A stretch of 47,581 nt of DNA from the NCBI GenBank assembly GCA_023416655.1, contig JAEZHK010000003.1, forward strand, positions 1-47,581, given 5' to 3'. Below the pieces are notes generated by a model. The model had not been told where the DNA came from. It worked only from the letters and a program-made list of their open reading frames with translations, and did no database searches. The stretch is from Bacillota bacterium. GTDB lineage: Bacteria > Bacillota > Clostridia > Christensenellales > Aristaeellaceae. Position 1 is the stretch's first letter, and every line of letters starts with the position of its first letter. The position numbers and the translations under genes are program-made. Shown one piece after another: positions 8,572 through 15,507 of the stretch.

Positions 8572-9456
8572 TTACGATTCGGTGATGCGCCCGCCGTTTA
8601 CATGCAGCACCTGCCCGGTGACGTAGGCGGAATCGTCCGAGGCCAGGTACACATAGGTGGGCGCGAGTTCAAAGGGCTGCGCCGCGCGGCCCAGCGGCGT
8701 ATCCTTGCCAAACTGAGAGACTTCCCATTCTGAAAAACTGGAGGGGATCAGCGGCGTCCAGACCGGCCCGGGCGCGACGGCGTTGACGCGGATGCCGCGC
8801 TTTGCCAGCGAAAGAGACAGCGATCTCGTGAAGGAGACGATGGCACCCTTGGTCGCCGAGTAGTCGATCAGCCGTTCGCTGCCCTCATAGGCGGTGATCG
8901 AAGTGGTGTTGATGATCGCGCCGCCCGGCTTCATGTGCTTGAGGGCTGCCCTGGCAGTGAAAAAATAGGAAAACACGTTGGTCTCAAAGGTGTCCCGAAG
9001 CTGATCGGCGGAGATGTCTTCGAGACTGTTCTGCGGAAACTGCACCGCGATGTTGTTGACCAGCACGTCCAGCTTTAAAAACGAACCGACGACCTTTTCG
9101 ATCGCCGCGGCCGCGGCTTTCTCGCTCCTCAGGTCGCAGTCGATCAGCATGCACTTTTTGCCCTGCTGTTCGATGAGCTGCCTGGTTTCATTGGCGTCAC
9201 CCCGTTCGCTCAGGAAGGCGACGGCCACGTCGGCCCCTTCCCGCGCAAACGCCACCGCCGCCGCCTGGCCGATTCCGCTGTCCCCGCCGGTCACGAGGAT
9301 GGACTTGCCGAAAAGCTTCCCCGCCGGCTTGTAGTCCGGATTGACCGCGATGGGCTTGGGGTTCATTTTCTGCTGGCTTCCCGGCTGCTGAATCTGGTGC
9401 TGCGCCGGGAACGCCTCCGGGATGGTGGGCTTTGTTTCATACGTCGTTTTTTGCAT
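8572..9456 (-). CDS. Short-chain dehydrogenase/reductase (YhdF/YdaD general-stress-like)
   Basis: A 294-residue NAD(P)-dependent oxidoreductase. The hydrophilic N-terminal extension (residues 1-40, Q/P-rich, with P-A-Q-H-Q) is characteristic of the Bacillus general-stress SDRs YhdF, YdaD and YhxC. Then come the Rossmann motif T-G-G-D-S-G-I-G, the N-N-I-A-V segment, a catalytic Ser and the Y-S-A-T-K (YxxxK) pair, and a C-terminal V-N-G-G. The start at 9456 (MQKTTYE) is preferred over the longer frame from 9492 because GGAGGAGAG lies just upstream of it. The substrate is unknown. It is oriented with the cyanophycin operon but separated by 65 bp and a hairpin. Confidence 0.9.
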   Translation of the reverse strand: MQKTTYETKPTIPEAFPAQHQIQQPGSQQKMNPKPIAVNPDYKPAGKLFGKSILVTGGDSGIGQAAAVAFAREGADVAVAFLSERGDANETRQLIEQQGKKCMLIDCDLRSEKAAAAAIEKVVGSFLKLDVLVNNIAVQFPQNSLEDISADQLRDTFETNVFSYFFTARAALKHMKPGGAIINTTSITAYEGSERLIDYSATKGAIVSFTRSLSLSLAKRGIRVNAVAPGPVWTPLIPSSFSEWEVSQFGKDTPLGRAAQPFELAPTYVYLASDDSAYVTGQVLHVNGGRITES

Positions 9457-9521
9457 GACGCTCTCCTCCATTTTTTCCGATGCCTTTATCATCGGATGGA
9501 GATGCCACGCCTATTCGCGCC

Positions 9522-9546
9522 AAAAAACGCCGCTAAAAGCGACGTT
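9522..9546 (-). terminator. Rho-independent terminator of the DUF255 gene
   Basis: Read on the minus strand: a 9-bp stem AACGTCGCT / AGCGGCGTT with one G-U pair and a TTT loop, followed by six T residues. It begins 20 nt after the stop of the leftward DUF255 gene, so transcription from there ends before the SDR gene. Confidence 0.85.
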
Positions 9547-9565
9547 TCGCGCAAAAAATCCAAGA

Positions 9566-11584
9566 TCAGTTGTTGGCTGCGTCCGCCGTTGAGACGGATT
9601 TTGAGAGGGCTTTTAAAAGCGCTTCCTCGTCCGGGATCGGCGCGCCGCAGACGCCGTCCTCGCACAGGTGGTAGGCGGGCGCGGACGCGCGGTCCTCCGG
9701 CGCGTCGGTTGCCAGCACCGCGTTTTTCAGGTATAGCCGCCCGGCGAGGCTGGCAAAGCGCTCCAGCGTTTCGGCGTCGCCCGACGAACAGGAGGCCCGG
9801 AGCGCAGGGCGGGCCGACCGGAGCAGTACGCCGAGGCCGTAACACGCGCCCGCCGGGTACTCCGCCGTCCGAGCTGCGATGGCCGACAGCAGTTTCTCCA
9901 AGAGGTCACGCCATTTGGCATCGCCCGTGATCTCGTGCAGCCGAAAGAACACGTCGGCCGCCAGCGAATTTCCCGAGATGGTCGCGCCGTCCATGTGTTC
10001 CTTCGTACGGAAGCGGAGGTCCCCGCCCGCCTCGCCCAGGAAGAAGTCGCCGCGGTCTGGGTCGTAGAACCGGTCCAGCATCCATTTGGCCAGCGCCTCC
10101 GCGCTTGACAGGTAAGCGCTGTCCAGTGTCGCTTCATAGAGGTCCAGGTCCGCCCAGGCGAGCGCCGCGTAATCGCTCTGATGGCCGCGGCCCACCGCCC
10201 GGCCGTCCCGGTAGTACGCCCTCAGCCCGTCCGCCGCCGTCAGGCGCTCCGCAATGAACGAACGCGCGCGCCGCGCCAGCGCCAGAAAATCCGGCCGCTC
10301 AAACGCGCGGGCGGCGACGGCCAGCGCGCCGATGGCCAGCGCGTTCCATTCCGTCAGAATTTTGTCGTCGGTGGACAGCGTGCGGCGCGCGCGGCGGAAC
10401 TCCGCCATGCGCCCCGCGGCGGCGCGGATTTTTTCGTCCAGCGGCTCCTTCCGGCCGATCCGGTTGGGCACCGACGAACCCTCGAAGTTGCCTTCCTCGT
10501 CGATCCCGAACGCGTGGTTGAACCGCCCGCCGAGTTCCTCGCCCAGGACGCGGAGGGTATCCTCCGGCTCCAGCGCGTAATAGGCGCCCTCACGCCCTTC
10601 GCTGTCGGCGTCCTGCGCCGCGTAGAACCCACCCTCGGGCGACAGCATCTCCCGCGCGAGGTATTCGACGATGCGCCCGGCGACCTCCCGGTATTCCTCG
10701 CGCCGCGCGATTTTGTAGGCCAGCGCGTAAGTCCTGAGCAGCAGCGCGTTGTCGTAGAGCATTTTTTCAAAGTGCGGGATCAGCCACTTTCGGTCTGTGG
10801 AATAGCGGCAGAAGCCGCCGCCCAGATGGTCGAACATGCCGCCCTGCGCCATGTGATTAAGCGTGCGCTCCGCCATCATGAGCGCCTCCGGCGCGCCCTC
10901 CAGCGCGTAATAGCGCAAAAGGAACAACAGCGTCGACGGCGTCGGGAACTTCGGTGCGCCGCCGAAGCCGCCCCAGCTTGGGTCAAACGCTCGGCGGAGC
11001 TGCTCAAACGCGCGCTTCGGAAGGCCTTCCGCCTCCGGGGCGGACGGCGCGCGCTCCTCCTTCAAATGCGCCTCCAGCGCTCGGCCGGATTCCAGCAGTG
11101 CGTCTCTGTCCGTCTTCCAGGCCGCGCCGACCGCGGTCAGAAGCTCGATCAGACCGACGCGCCCCTGCACGTTGTGCATGGGGAAGTAGGTGCCGGTGAA
11201 AAAAGGCGCCTGGTCATGCGTCAAAAGCGCGGTCAGCGGCCAGCCGCCCGACCCGGTCATCGCCTGGCAGGCGCGCATGTAGACCGCGTCCACGTCGGGC
11301 CGCTCCTCCCGGTCCACTTTGACGGGCACGAAGTCGCGGTTGAGGAGCTCGGCGACCTCTTCATTTTCAAAGGATTCCCGCATCATGACATGACACCAAT
11401 GACAGGTACATGGGGTGACTTTCTAGCTGTACCCAACAGAGAGGAAGACGGGCTTATCTTCAAGCTTCGCCTTCTCAAAAGCCTCCTCGCCCCATTCATA
11501 CCACTGGACCGGATTGCCCGCGTGCAGCCGCAGGTAGGGGGAGTTGCTCTTGATGAGTCTATTGGGTACGTTCTGAAAGTTCAT
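9566..11584 (-). pseudogene. YyaL/DUF255 protein (thioredoxin domain plus epimerase-fold) interrupted by an in-frame TAG
   Basis: A 672-codon frame matching YyaL/spermatogenesis-associated-20-type proteins: an N-terminal thioredoxin-like domain with C-H-W-C-H, then a long (alpha/alpha)6 GlcNAc-epimerase-like region (for example P-H-F-E-K-M-L-Y-D-N and Y-A-A-Q-D-A-D-S-E-G). ATG at 11584 has a near-perfect AGAGGAGGTGATC site. Codon 54 is TAG (11423-11425). It falls just after F-L-S-V-G-Y-S and is followed by K-V-T-P-C before the expected T-C-H-W-C-H-V-M. Both sides are in the same frame, so removing 18 nt would restore the family sequence exactly. TAG ends other genes here (cphA, the 1761 permease, the VOC gene), so genome-wide reassignment is unlikely. 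It could be a recent null allele, a sequencing or assembly error, or readthrough. Function is unknown even in intact relatives. Confidence 0.85.
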
Positions 11585-11848
11585 GCGATCACCTCCTCTG
11601 GAACCATTTCTCATAGAATACCCGCTTTCGCGCCTTTCCACTCGAGCGATGAGGAAAACCCCGGCAAAGCTGTTCTGTGGGAAAATCACGGTTCAGAACC
11701 TTGCGATCAGCGCGCTGCTCTCCCTGGCCACGGCGGGCATCCTCTATGTCAGCCTCAAGATCCGCCCGCCGCGCCCCCGCGAAGCGCGGGGAAACAAAAG
11801 CGCTCGGACAATCGAACGACGCCTGAACCGGGTCAACACCGCCGCCAT
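11585..11848. other. Non-coding stretch upstream of the DUF255 gene
   Basis: About 260 bp with no convincing gene on either strand. It holds the DUF255 ribosome binding site at its left end and a perfect hairpin at 11775-11791 (CCCCGCG-AAG-CGCGGGG). A weak minus-strand TATTCT lies near 11617. Long open frames crossing it are products of high G+C content and lack ribosome binding sites. Confidence 0.5.
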
Positions 11849-11878
11849 GCAAAATGCGCCGCGTGACTGCGGCGCATT
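11849..11878 (-). terminator. Terminator of the 36-codon gene
   Basis: On the minus strand a 10-bp stem (arms 11869-11878 and 11853-11862, core TGCGCCGC/GCGGCGCA) with a six-base loop is followed by TTTT then GC. It starts about 33 nt after the small gene's stop codon. Confidence 0.8.
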
Positions 11879-11910
11879 GACGAATTATGAAATCTTTAGG
11901 CTCCAGGGTG

Positions 11911-12021
11911 CTACTTCTGCTCCTCCGGTTCGATGCAGCCCTGGGAGAATTCCGCCGAACAGGCCAGCGCGTCAAAGTCCTCCTGCTGATTGATCTTGAT
12001 CTCATCGGGGTTGGGCTTCAT
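11911..12021 (-). CDS. Small acidic two-cysteine peptide (36 aa), function unknown
   Basis: A short gene. ATG at 12021 has the excellent site AGGAGGGATGATC immediately upstream, the stop is TAG at 11911-11913, and a Rho-independent terminator follows. The peptide begins MKPNPDEIKIN and contains A-C-S-A-E-F-S-Q-G-C-I-E-P: two cysteines spaced C-x7-C near an acidic C-terminus. There is no signal peptide or transmembrane segment. A sigma-B-like promoter candidate (GTTTAA, 14-nt spacer, CGGTAT) lies upstream at 12052-12077. The ribosome binding site, compact unit and terminator together argue that it is translated. I do not recognise the family. A peptide substrate, a regulator of the interrupted DUF255 gene downstream, or a metal-binding peptide are all only guesses. 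Confidence 0.7.
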   Translation of the reverse strand: MKPNPDEIKINQQEDFDALACSAEFSQGCIEPEEQK

Positions 12022-12051
12022 GATCATCCCTCCTGTTCTTTTGTCCTATAG

Positions 12052-12077
12052 ATACCGCGGGCGGCGGGCGTTTAAAC
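12052..12077 (-). promoter_or_regulatory. Candidate alternative-sigma promoter (sigma-B-like) for the 36-aa gene
   Basis: On the minus strand GTTTAA (12072-12077), a 14-nt spacer, then CGGTAT (12052-12057). This is close to the Bacillus general-stress consensus GTTTAA-N13/14-GGGTAT. It lies about 30 nt upstream of the start codon. No good TTGACA/TATAAT pair is seen in this 80-bp gap. Confidence 0.4.
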
Positions 12078-12103
12078 AGGAAGTTTTTTCCAAGATAACG
12101 CCG

Positions 12104-12379
12104 TCAGATCTTGGCGTAGAATTCCTTCAGCGCGCCCCTGGTTTCGGCGTCCAGGAGCTTATCCGGTATGCCTCGGATTGCGCCTTCCAGCCCGTAGAGC
12201 ATGTGCAGGCACGCGCCGGGGTCTATGGACGCACGAATCCTTAGAAATGCTTCCCGAGCGCCGGCCTCCTTCAGCGCCTCAGGCGAAGAAATGCCGCAAT
12301 CGATGAGGTTTTTCTCCAGCACCTTGCCCACGTTGGGCATGTCGCGCAGCGCGTTCACGGCCCCGCCCCCATTCTTCAT
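12104..12379 (-). CDS. TfoX C-terminal domain protein
   Basis: A 91-residue protein consisting almost only of the TfoX/Sxy C-terminal domain, a helix-hairpin-helix-like fold. The diagnostic text is L-R-D-M-P-N-V-G-K-V-L-E-K-N-L, then G-I-S-S-P-E-A-L-K-E-A-G-A-R-E-A-F and L-H-M-L-Y-G-L-E-G-A-I-R-G. The N-terminal TfoX domain of the competence regulators is absent, as in many Firmicute relatives, so a competence role should not be assumed. ATG at 12379 has no ribosome binding site and lies only about 10 nt from an extended -10 box, suggesting a leaderless message. A GTG 7 codons in, after GGGGGCGGG, is the alternative start. Confidence 0.85.
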   Translation of the reverse strand: MKNGGGAVNALRDMPNVGKVLEKNLIDCGISSPEALKEAGAREAFLRIRASIDPGACLHMLYGLEGAIRGIPDKLLDAETRGALKEFYAKI

Positions 12380-12388
12380 TCTGAGCGG

Positions 12389-12397
12389 ATTATACCA
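12389..12397 (-). promoter_or_regulatory. Extended -10 promoter (TGGTATAAT) of the TfoX-domain gene
   Basis: The minus strand reads TGGTATAAT, a perfect -10 with the TGn extension. The -35 position (TGGCAT) is weak, as allowed for extended -10 promoters. The expected transcription start (about 12382) is within 3 nt of the ATG at 12379. Confidence 0.65.
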
Positions 12398-12427
12398 CAA
12401 CGCTCGGCGGTATGCCAGATGAAAGAA

Positions 12428-12451
12428 GCTCCGAACGATGATGTTCGGAGC
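12428..12451 (-). terminator. Terminator of the 53-codon gene
   Basis: On the minus strand a 9-bp stem GCTCCGAAC / GTTCGGAGC with a six-base loop is followed by TTCTTTC. It lies 33 nt after the small gene's stop. Confidence 0.75.
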
Positions 12452-12484
12452 CATCCATGCGCCAGGTTACGGTTCGGGCAAACT

Positions 12485-12646
12485 TCAGCTGGGCGGATTG
12501 TCGTGTGTCGAATAGAGGCTGGCGTAACTCTCGTCCTCCTCGTCACTCTGCGGAAGCGATGCGATCAGCCCCGTGCACTCGGTGGCCGACGCAACCTTGC
12601 TCAAATCGTAAAATGGATTCTGCTTCCTCTTTCGGATCCCTTTCAA
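12485..12646 (-). CDS. Small conserved-looking protein (53 aa), TTG start, ATECTGL motif
   Basis: A 53-residue protein starting at TTG (12644-12646) with GGGAGG 8 nt upstream. The stop is TGA at 12485-12487 and a terminator follows. The protein begins with a basic stretch (M-K-G-I-R-K-R-K-Q-N-P-F-Y-D), continues with K-V-A-S-A-T-E-C-T-G-L-I-A-S-L-P, and ends in an acidic, Ser/Tyr-rich tail (D-E-E-D-E-S-Y-A-S-L-Y). From memory, short Clostridia proteins with an N-P-x-x-D ... A-T-E-C-T-G-L pattern and an acidic Y-x-x-L-Y tail recur in several genomes, without known function. This recollection is unverified. No membrane segment is visible. It sits between a 6-phospho-3-hexuloisomerase gene upstream and the TfoX-domain gene downstream. 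Confidence 0.75.
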   Translation of the reverse strand: MKGIRKRKQNPFYDLSKVASATECTGLIASLPQSDEEDESYASLYSTHDNPPS

Positions 12647-12753
12647 CGAAAACACCTCCCGCCGATAGTGTCTCCGACGCGGGCCGCGGCATACCGCCGC
12701 GCCGCCGTCATGCTCATTCAGTATGCCGGACGGCTCGAAGACGTCACTGTGAT

Positions 12754-13356
12754 TTATTCGATATTGCGGTGGCGGGCCTCCATGTCCGCATAGCTCTGGC
12801 CCAGCGCGTCCTTGACCAGAATGGCGACCACATCCATCAGAAGGTACAGGTGCTGCTCGAACTGGTTGCCCATCGGCTGCACGGTGGGCACCACGTCGTG
12901 CTGACGGGGCGCGTCCGGGCCCATCGAATGCTCGTCCAGATACACCGTCGAGTGGACGAACAGGATCAGGTCGGCGTAAGCCTTGGCCAGATTCCCCTCC
13001 GGAAGCCCGGTGACCATCGCGATCTTCGCGCCGGATTCGTGGGCGCGCTTGACGAAGTATCGATGGATGCCCACGTCGCCCCGGCCGTCGGCCAGGATGA
13101 GCAGATCGCCCTCGTGCATGCCGATGGTGGTGTCGTCAAACAGCCAGAACGCGCGCTTCCCAAGGTGCGACAGCCGCATCGCGAAGCCGCGCATCGAAAT
13201 GCCCTCGCGCCCGGAGCCGTGAACGAAGATGTTGTTGGCGTCGGCGATCGCGCCGACAAAGGCCTGAAGCTGCGCCATGTCCAGCTTTTCAAAAACTTGC
13301 CGGTGCTCCTCCACGATAGCGCGGGTCAGGTGGCGGTAGGTTTCGATGGGTTCCAT
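12754..13356 (-). CDS. hxlB: 6-phospho-3-hexuloisomerase family SIS-domain protein
   Basis: A 200-residue single SIS-domain protein of the type that interconverts hexulose-6-phosphate and fructose-6-phosphate. Visible: the phosphosugar-binding motif V-H-G-S-G-R-E-G near residue 45, A-M-R-L-S-H-L-G-K-R, L-L-I-L-A-D-G-R-G-D, and the family C-terminus M-E-A-R-H-R-N-I-E. Length matches the family. ATG at 13356 follows GGAGGGAGC. The usual partner, hexulose-6-phosphate synthase (HxlA), is not in the window, so a role in formaldehyde fixation is not shown; many stand-alone copies occur in sugar catabolic loci. It follows the flavoprotein gene by 44 nt and may be co-transcribed with it. Confidence 0.88.
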   Translation of the reverse strand: MEPIETYRHLTRAIVEEHRQVFEKLDMAQLQAFVGAIADANNIFVHGSGREGISMRGFAMRLSHLGKRAFWLFDDTTIGMHEGDLLILADGRGDVGIHRYFVKRAHESGAKIAMVTGLPEGNLAKAYADLILFVHSTVYLDEHSMGPDAPRQHDVVPTVQPMGNQFEQHLYLLMDVVAILVKDALGQSYADMEARHRNIE

Positions 13357-13400
13357 GCGCTCCCTCCGTTTCTCATGATGCGCGGCTCCATGCCCTATGG

Positions 13401-14258
13401 TTACCTTTTCCTGAGGTATTTGATCATTTCGGTGCCCGCCTTCGCGCCCTCGTAGACCGCCTTGGACACCTGCAGTAGCCCGCCGGTGCAGTCGCCCGCG
13501 GCGTAGAGGCCCGGCACGCTGGTGGCCATGTTTTCATCCACCACAATGCGGTTGCCTTCGGTCTCCGCGCCGATCTTCCGGGCCAGGTCCGCGCTGCCCG
13601 CGACGCCATAGGCGATGAACAGCCCGTCCAGCGGCAGCTTTTCGCCGCCTTCAAGCACCGCTGCGCGCAGACGGTCGTCGCCCTCGACGGCCTCCACCTT
13701 TTCCGTGCGCACGAGAAGCCCATCCGGCAGCGCGACGGCCAAAGCGCCGCCGCTGGTCAGAAGCGTCACCGACTTCGCCAGCGGCAACAGCTCCATCGCC
13801 TCATGCAGCGCGAACTCGCCCGCGCCCATCACGGCCACGTCCTTGCCGCGGTAGAAGAAGCCGTCGCAGGCGGCACAGTAGCTGACGCCCCGGCCCTCGA
13901 ATTCACCCAACGCCTTGACGGGCGGCGTCTTCCGCGGCGAACCGGTGGCGATGACCACGCCGTCGGCGGAATAGCGTCCCTTGGTTGTCAGGACGGACAG
14001 CGACTCCTCATACGCGAAGCCCACCACCTCGTCTCGGACGAATTCCACGCCCAGCCGCTTCGCGTTCTCCACGCCGTTCTCCCAGAGTTTCACGCCCCCG
14101 ATGGGCTCTGAAAAACCGTAAAAGTTTTCGATGGCCTCCGCCTTTTCCAGTGCGCCCGGCCCTCGGTGCAAAATGGTGACGGGAAACCCGGCCCGTCTTA
14201 TGTAGAGCGCGGCGGAAATGCCGGCGGGTCCCGATCCGATGACGACGACGTTTGCCAT
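13401..14258 (-). CDS. Thioredoxin-reductase-like FAD oxidoreductase
   Basis: A 285-residue class II pyridine-nucleotide-disulfide oxidoreductase. Visible: the N-terminal FAD motif V-I-G-S-G-P-A-G-I-S (6-15), the redox motif C-A-A-C-D (C128 and C131), a second Rossmann motif V-M-G-A-G-E-F-A (143-150), and the FAD-binding G-L-Y-A-A-G-D-C-T-G-G near the end. It would use NAD(P)H to reduce a thioredoxin or glutaredoxin-like partner; no thioredoxin gene is adjacent. It is somewhat shorter than typical TrxB (about 310). ATG at 14258 has AAGGAGGCG at good spacing and an extended -10 promoter 23 nt upstream. The hexuloisomerase gene follows. Confidence 0.9.
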   Translation of the reverse strand: MANVVVIGSGPAGISAALYIRRAGFPVTILHRGPGALEKAEAIENFYGFSEPIGGVKLWENGVENAKRLGVEFVRDEVVGFAYEESLSVLTTKGRYSADGVVIATGSPRKTPPVKALGEFEGRGVSYCAACDGFFYRGKDVAVMGAGEFALHEAMELLPLAKSVTLLTSGGALAVALPDGLLVRTEKVEAVEGDDRLRAAVLEGGEKLPLDGLFIAYGVAGSADLARKIGAETEGNRIVVDENMATSVPGLYAAGDCTGGLLQVSKAVYEGAKAGTEMIKYLRKR

Positions 14259-14280
14259 TTAAAACGCCTCCTTTGTCTTC

Positions 14281-14289
14281 ATTATACCA
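14281..14289 (-). promoter_or_regulatory. Extended -10 promoter (TGGTATAAT) of the flavoprotein gene
   Basis: The minus strand carries TGGTATAAT, identical to the box in front of the TfoX-domain gene. No good -35 is seen. The predicted start near 14274 leaves a 16-nt leader containing AAGGAGG. Confidence 0.65.
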
Positions 14290-14382
14290 CCTCGATACCC
14301 TAAAAACCGTGACCAAATCACCCGGGGCGCAAAAAAACCGCGGAAGGCCGCCGCTGCTAGACCGATCCAGATTCTGGGTATT

Positions 14383-14418
14383 CGCCGCTGGAAACCCCCG
14401 CGCCGCTGGAAACCCCCG
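14383..14418. repeat. Two exact tandem copies of an 18-bp unit
   Basis: The 18-bp unit CGCCGCTGGAAACCCCCG at 14383-14400 is repeated without change at 14401-14418. It lies in the 247-bp intergenic stretch between the flavoprotein gene and the UroD-like gene, which otherwise holds only the promoter above and the terminator below. Confidence 0.85.
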
Positions 14419-14461
14419 CGGCCACGCTCGCACCGGATTGACCTTTTTCGATGGAATGTCA

Positions 14462-14487
14462 AAGCCCGGAGGCAAACGCCTCCGGGC
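14462..14487 (-). terminator. Terminator of the kinase/regulator/UroD operon
   Basis: A perfect 11-bp stem (AGCCCGGAGGC / GCCTCCGGGCT) with a 4-nt loop starts 18 nt after the UroD-like stop. On the minus strand it is followed by only TTGAC, a short T-run. Confidence 0.75.
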
Positions 14488-14505
14488 TGCTCATTGGCCC
14501 GCTGT

Positions 14506-15507
14506 CTATGAGGGCTGGTTTTTGCATACCTCGAGGAATGCCAGCACGTTTTCCTGTGGGATGTCCCCCGGCATCGCATGCGTGGGCGCGATGATGTAGC
14601 CGCCGTCCTTTGCAAGAATGCCGATGATGCGGGCCATTTCTTTTTTGACTTCTTCCGGCGTGGCGTAGGGCAGCAGCTTCTGCGTGGAGATGCCGCCGAA
14701 GAACGTGATCGCGCCGCCGAACGCCTTCTTGAAGTACCCGATGTCGTAGACCTCCGGCTGGAAGGTGTTGTAGATGTCGAGGCCGTACGCTTTCAGGTCC
14801 GGGAACACCTCCGAGCAGTCGCCGCAGGAGTGCTGCGCCACGAACATGCCCTTCGACTTCACGTAGGCGTACTCCCTTTCGATGCGCGGGCCGATGAACC
14901 GCTTCCACAGCGGGTAGCCCATGATCAGCCCCTTCTGCATGCCCCAGTCGTCGCCGAAGAAGACGCAGTCCACGGGGTACTGGCTGACGATGTCCACGAC
15001 CTTGAGGTTGTATTCGACAATCCTGTCCAGAAGCTCATCCACGAACTCCGGCTCCTCGATCATGTCGCAGAGCAGTTCCTCCATCGAGCGCAGCGTCCAC
15101 GCCCGCTCAAAGAGCGAAAAGCCGATGATGTACATGGTGAATTTGTCCCGCTGCGCCACCAACTTCTCGCATTTCGCGCGGATCAGCGCCTCGTCCGGCT
15201 CCGGGAACGCATACCCTTCCAGCGACGGCTCCTTCAGAAGGACCTCGTGCAATACGCCGAAGTCGCCCTCCTGCGTGCCCTTGTCCCACACGACGCCGAA
15301 CATGTCCTTAAAGAGGCCGTGTTCCATATCCGTGAAGGACTCGTTGCGCTGCTGCGCCAGGTACGAATCCGAATGCTCGAAAAAGAGCGGGTCGCAGGTT
15401 TTCGCTTTCATCCGCTCGGCGATCTCGTCGGTCATGTCGAGGAAATAGGGCACCGGCCGCACGTCCTCGTGCCGGAGCGCCTTGAGCACGGCATCGCGCC
15501 TAGTCAT
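14506..15507 (-). CDS. UroD/MtaA-family protein, likely zinc methyltransferase (paralogue 1)
   Basis: A 333-residue TIM-barrel protein of the uroporphyrinogen decarboxylase superfamily. It lacks the substrate motif R-Q-A-G-R of true HemE. It carries A-Q-H-S-C-G-D-C-S-E, the H-x-C-G zinc signature of MtaA/MtbA-type methyl-cobamide methyltransferases, about two thirds along, followed by L-D-I-Y-N-T-F-Q-P-E. A methyl-transfer role is inferred from this motif. Start at 15507 (MTRRDAVLKAL) is supported by AAAGGAGGATACCCC upstream and by the ATGA overlap with the regulator gene; the longer frame from 15561 runs into that gene. It is transcribed with its own regulator and faces an importer and two paralogues across the divergent promoter. 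Confidence 0.88.
   Translation of the reverse strand: MTRRDAVLKALRHEDVRPVPYFLDMTDEIAERMKAKTCDPLFFEHSDSYLAQQRNESFTDMEHGLFKDMFGVVWDKGTQEGDFGVLHEVLLKEPSLEGYAFPEPDEALIRAKCEKLVAQRDKFTMYIIGFSLFERAWTLRSMEELLCDMIEEPEFVDELLDRIVEYNLKVVDIVSQYPVDCVFFGDDWGMQKGLIMGYPLWKRFIGPRIEREYAYVKSKGMFVAQHSCGDCSEVFPDLKAYGLDIYNTFQPEVYDIGYFKKAFGGAITFFGGISTQKLLPYATPEEVKKEMARIIGILAKDGGYIIAPTHAMPGDIPQENVLAFLEVCKNQPS

Noticed and set aside
11423..11425. TAG in the DUF255 gene read as pyrrolysine or as a reassigned codon
   Set aside because: TAG terminates several other genes in the window. Relatives have no Pyl at this site, and five extra codons accompany it, so an insertion or error is more likely.
10181..11866. Plus-strand open frame of 561 codons opposite the DUF255 gene
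   Set aside because: It has no ribosome binding site, its translation is low-complexity Arg/Ala/Pro-rich, and it lies exactly antisense to a recognisable protein. Long antisense frames are expected at this G+C content.
12457..13455. Plus-strand frame of 332 codons across the hexuloisomerase region
   Set aside because: It is antisense to both the 53-aa gene and the hexuloisomerase, which have proper ribosome binding sites and family motifs.
14506..15507. UroD-like proteins as heme-biosynthesis uroporphyrinogen decarboxylases
   Set aside because: The R-Q-A-G-R substrate motif is missing and an H-S-C-G zinc-type motif is present in all three. No other heme genes are nearby.
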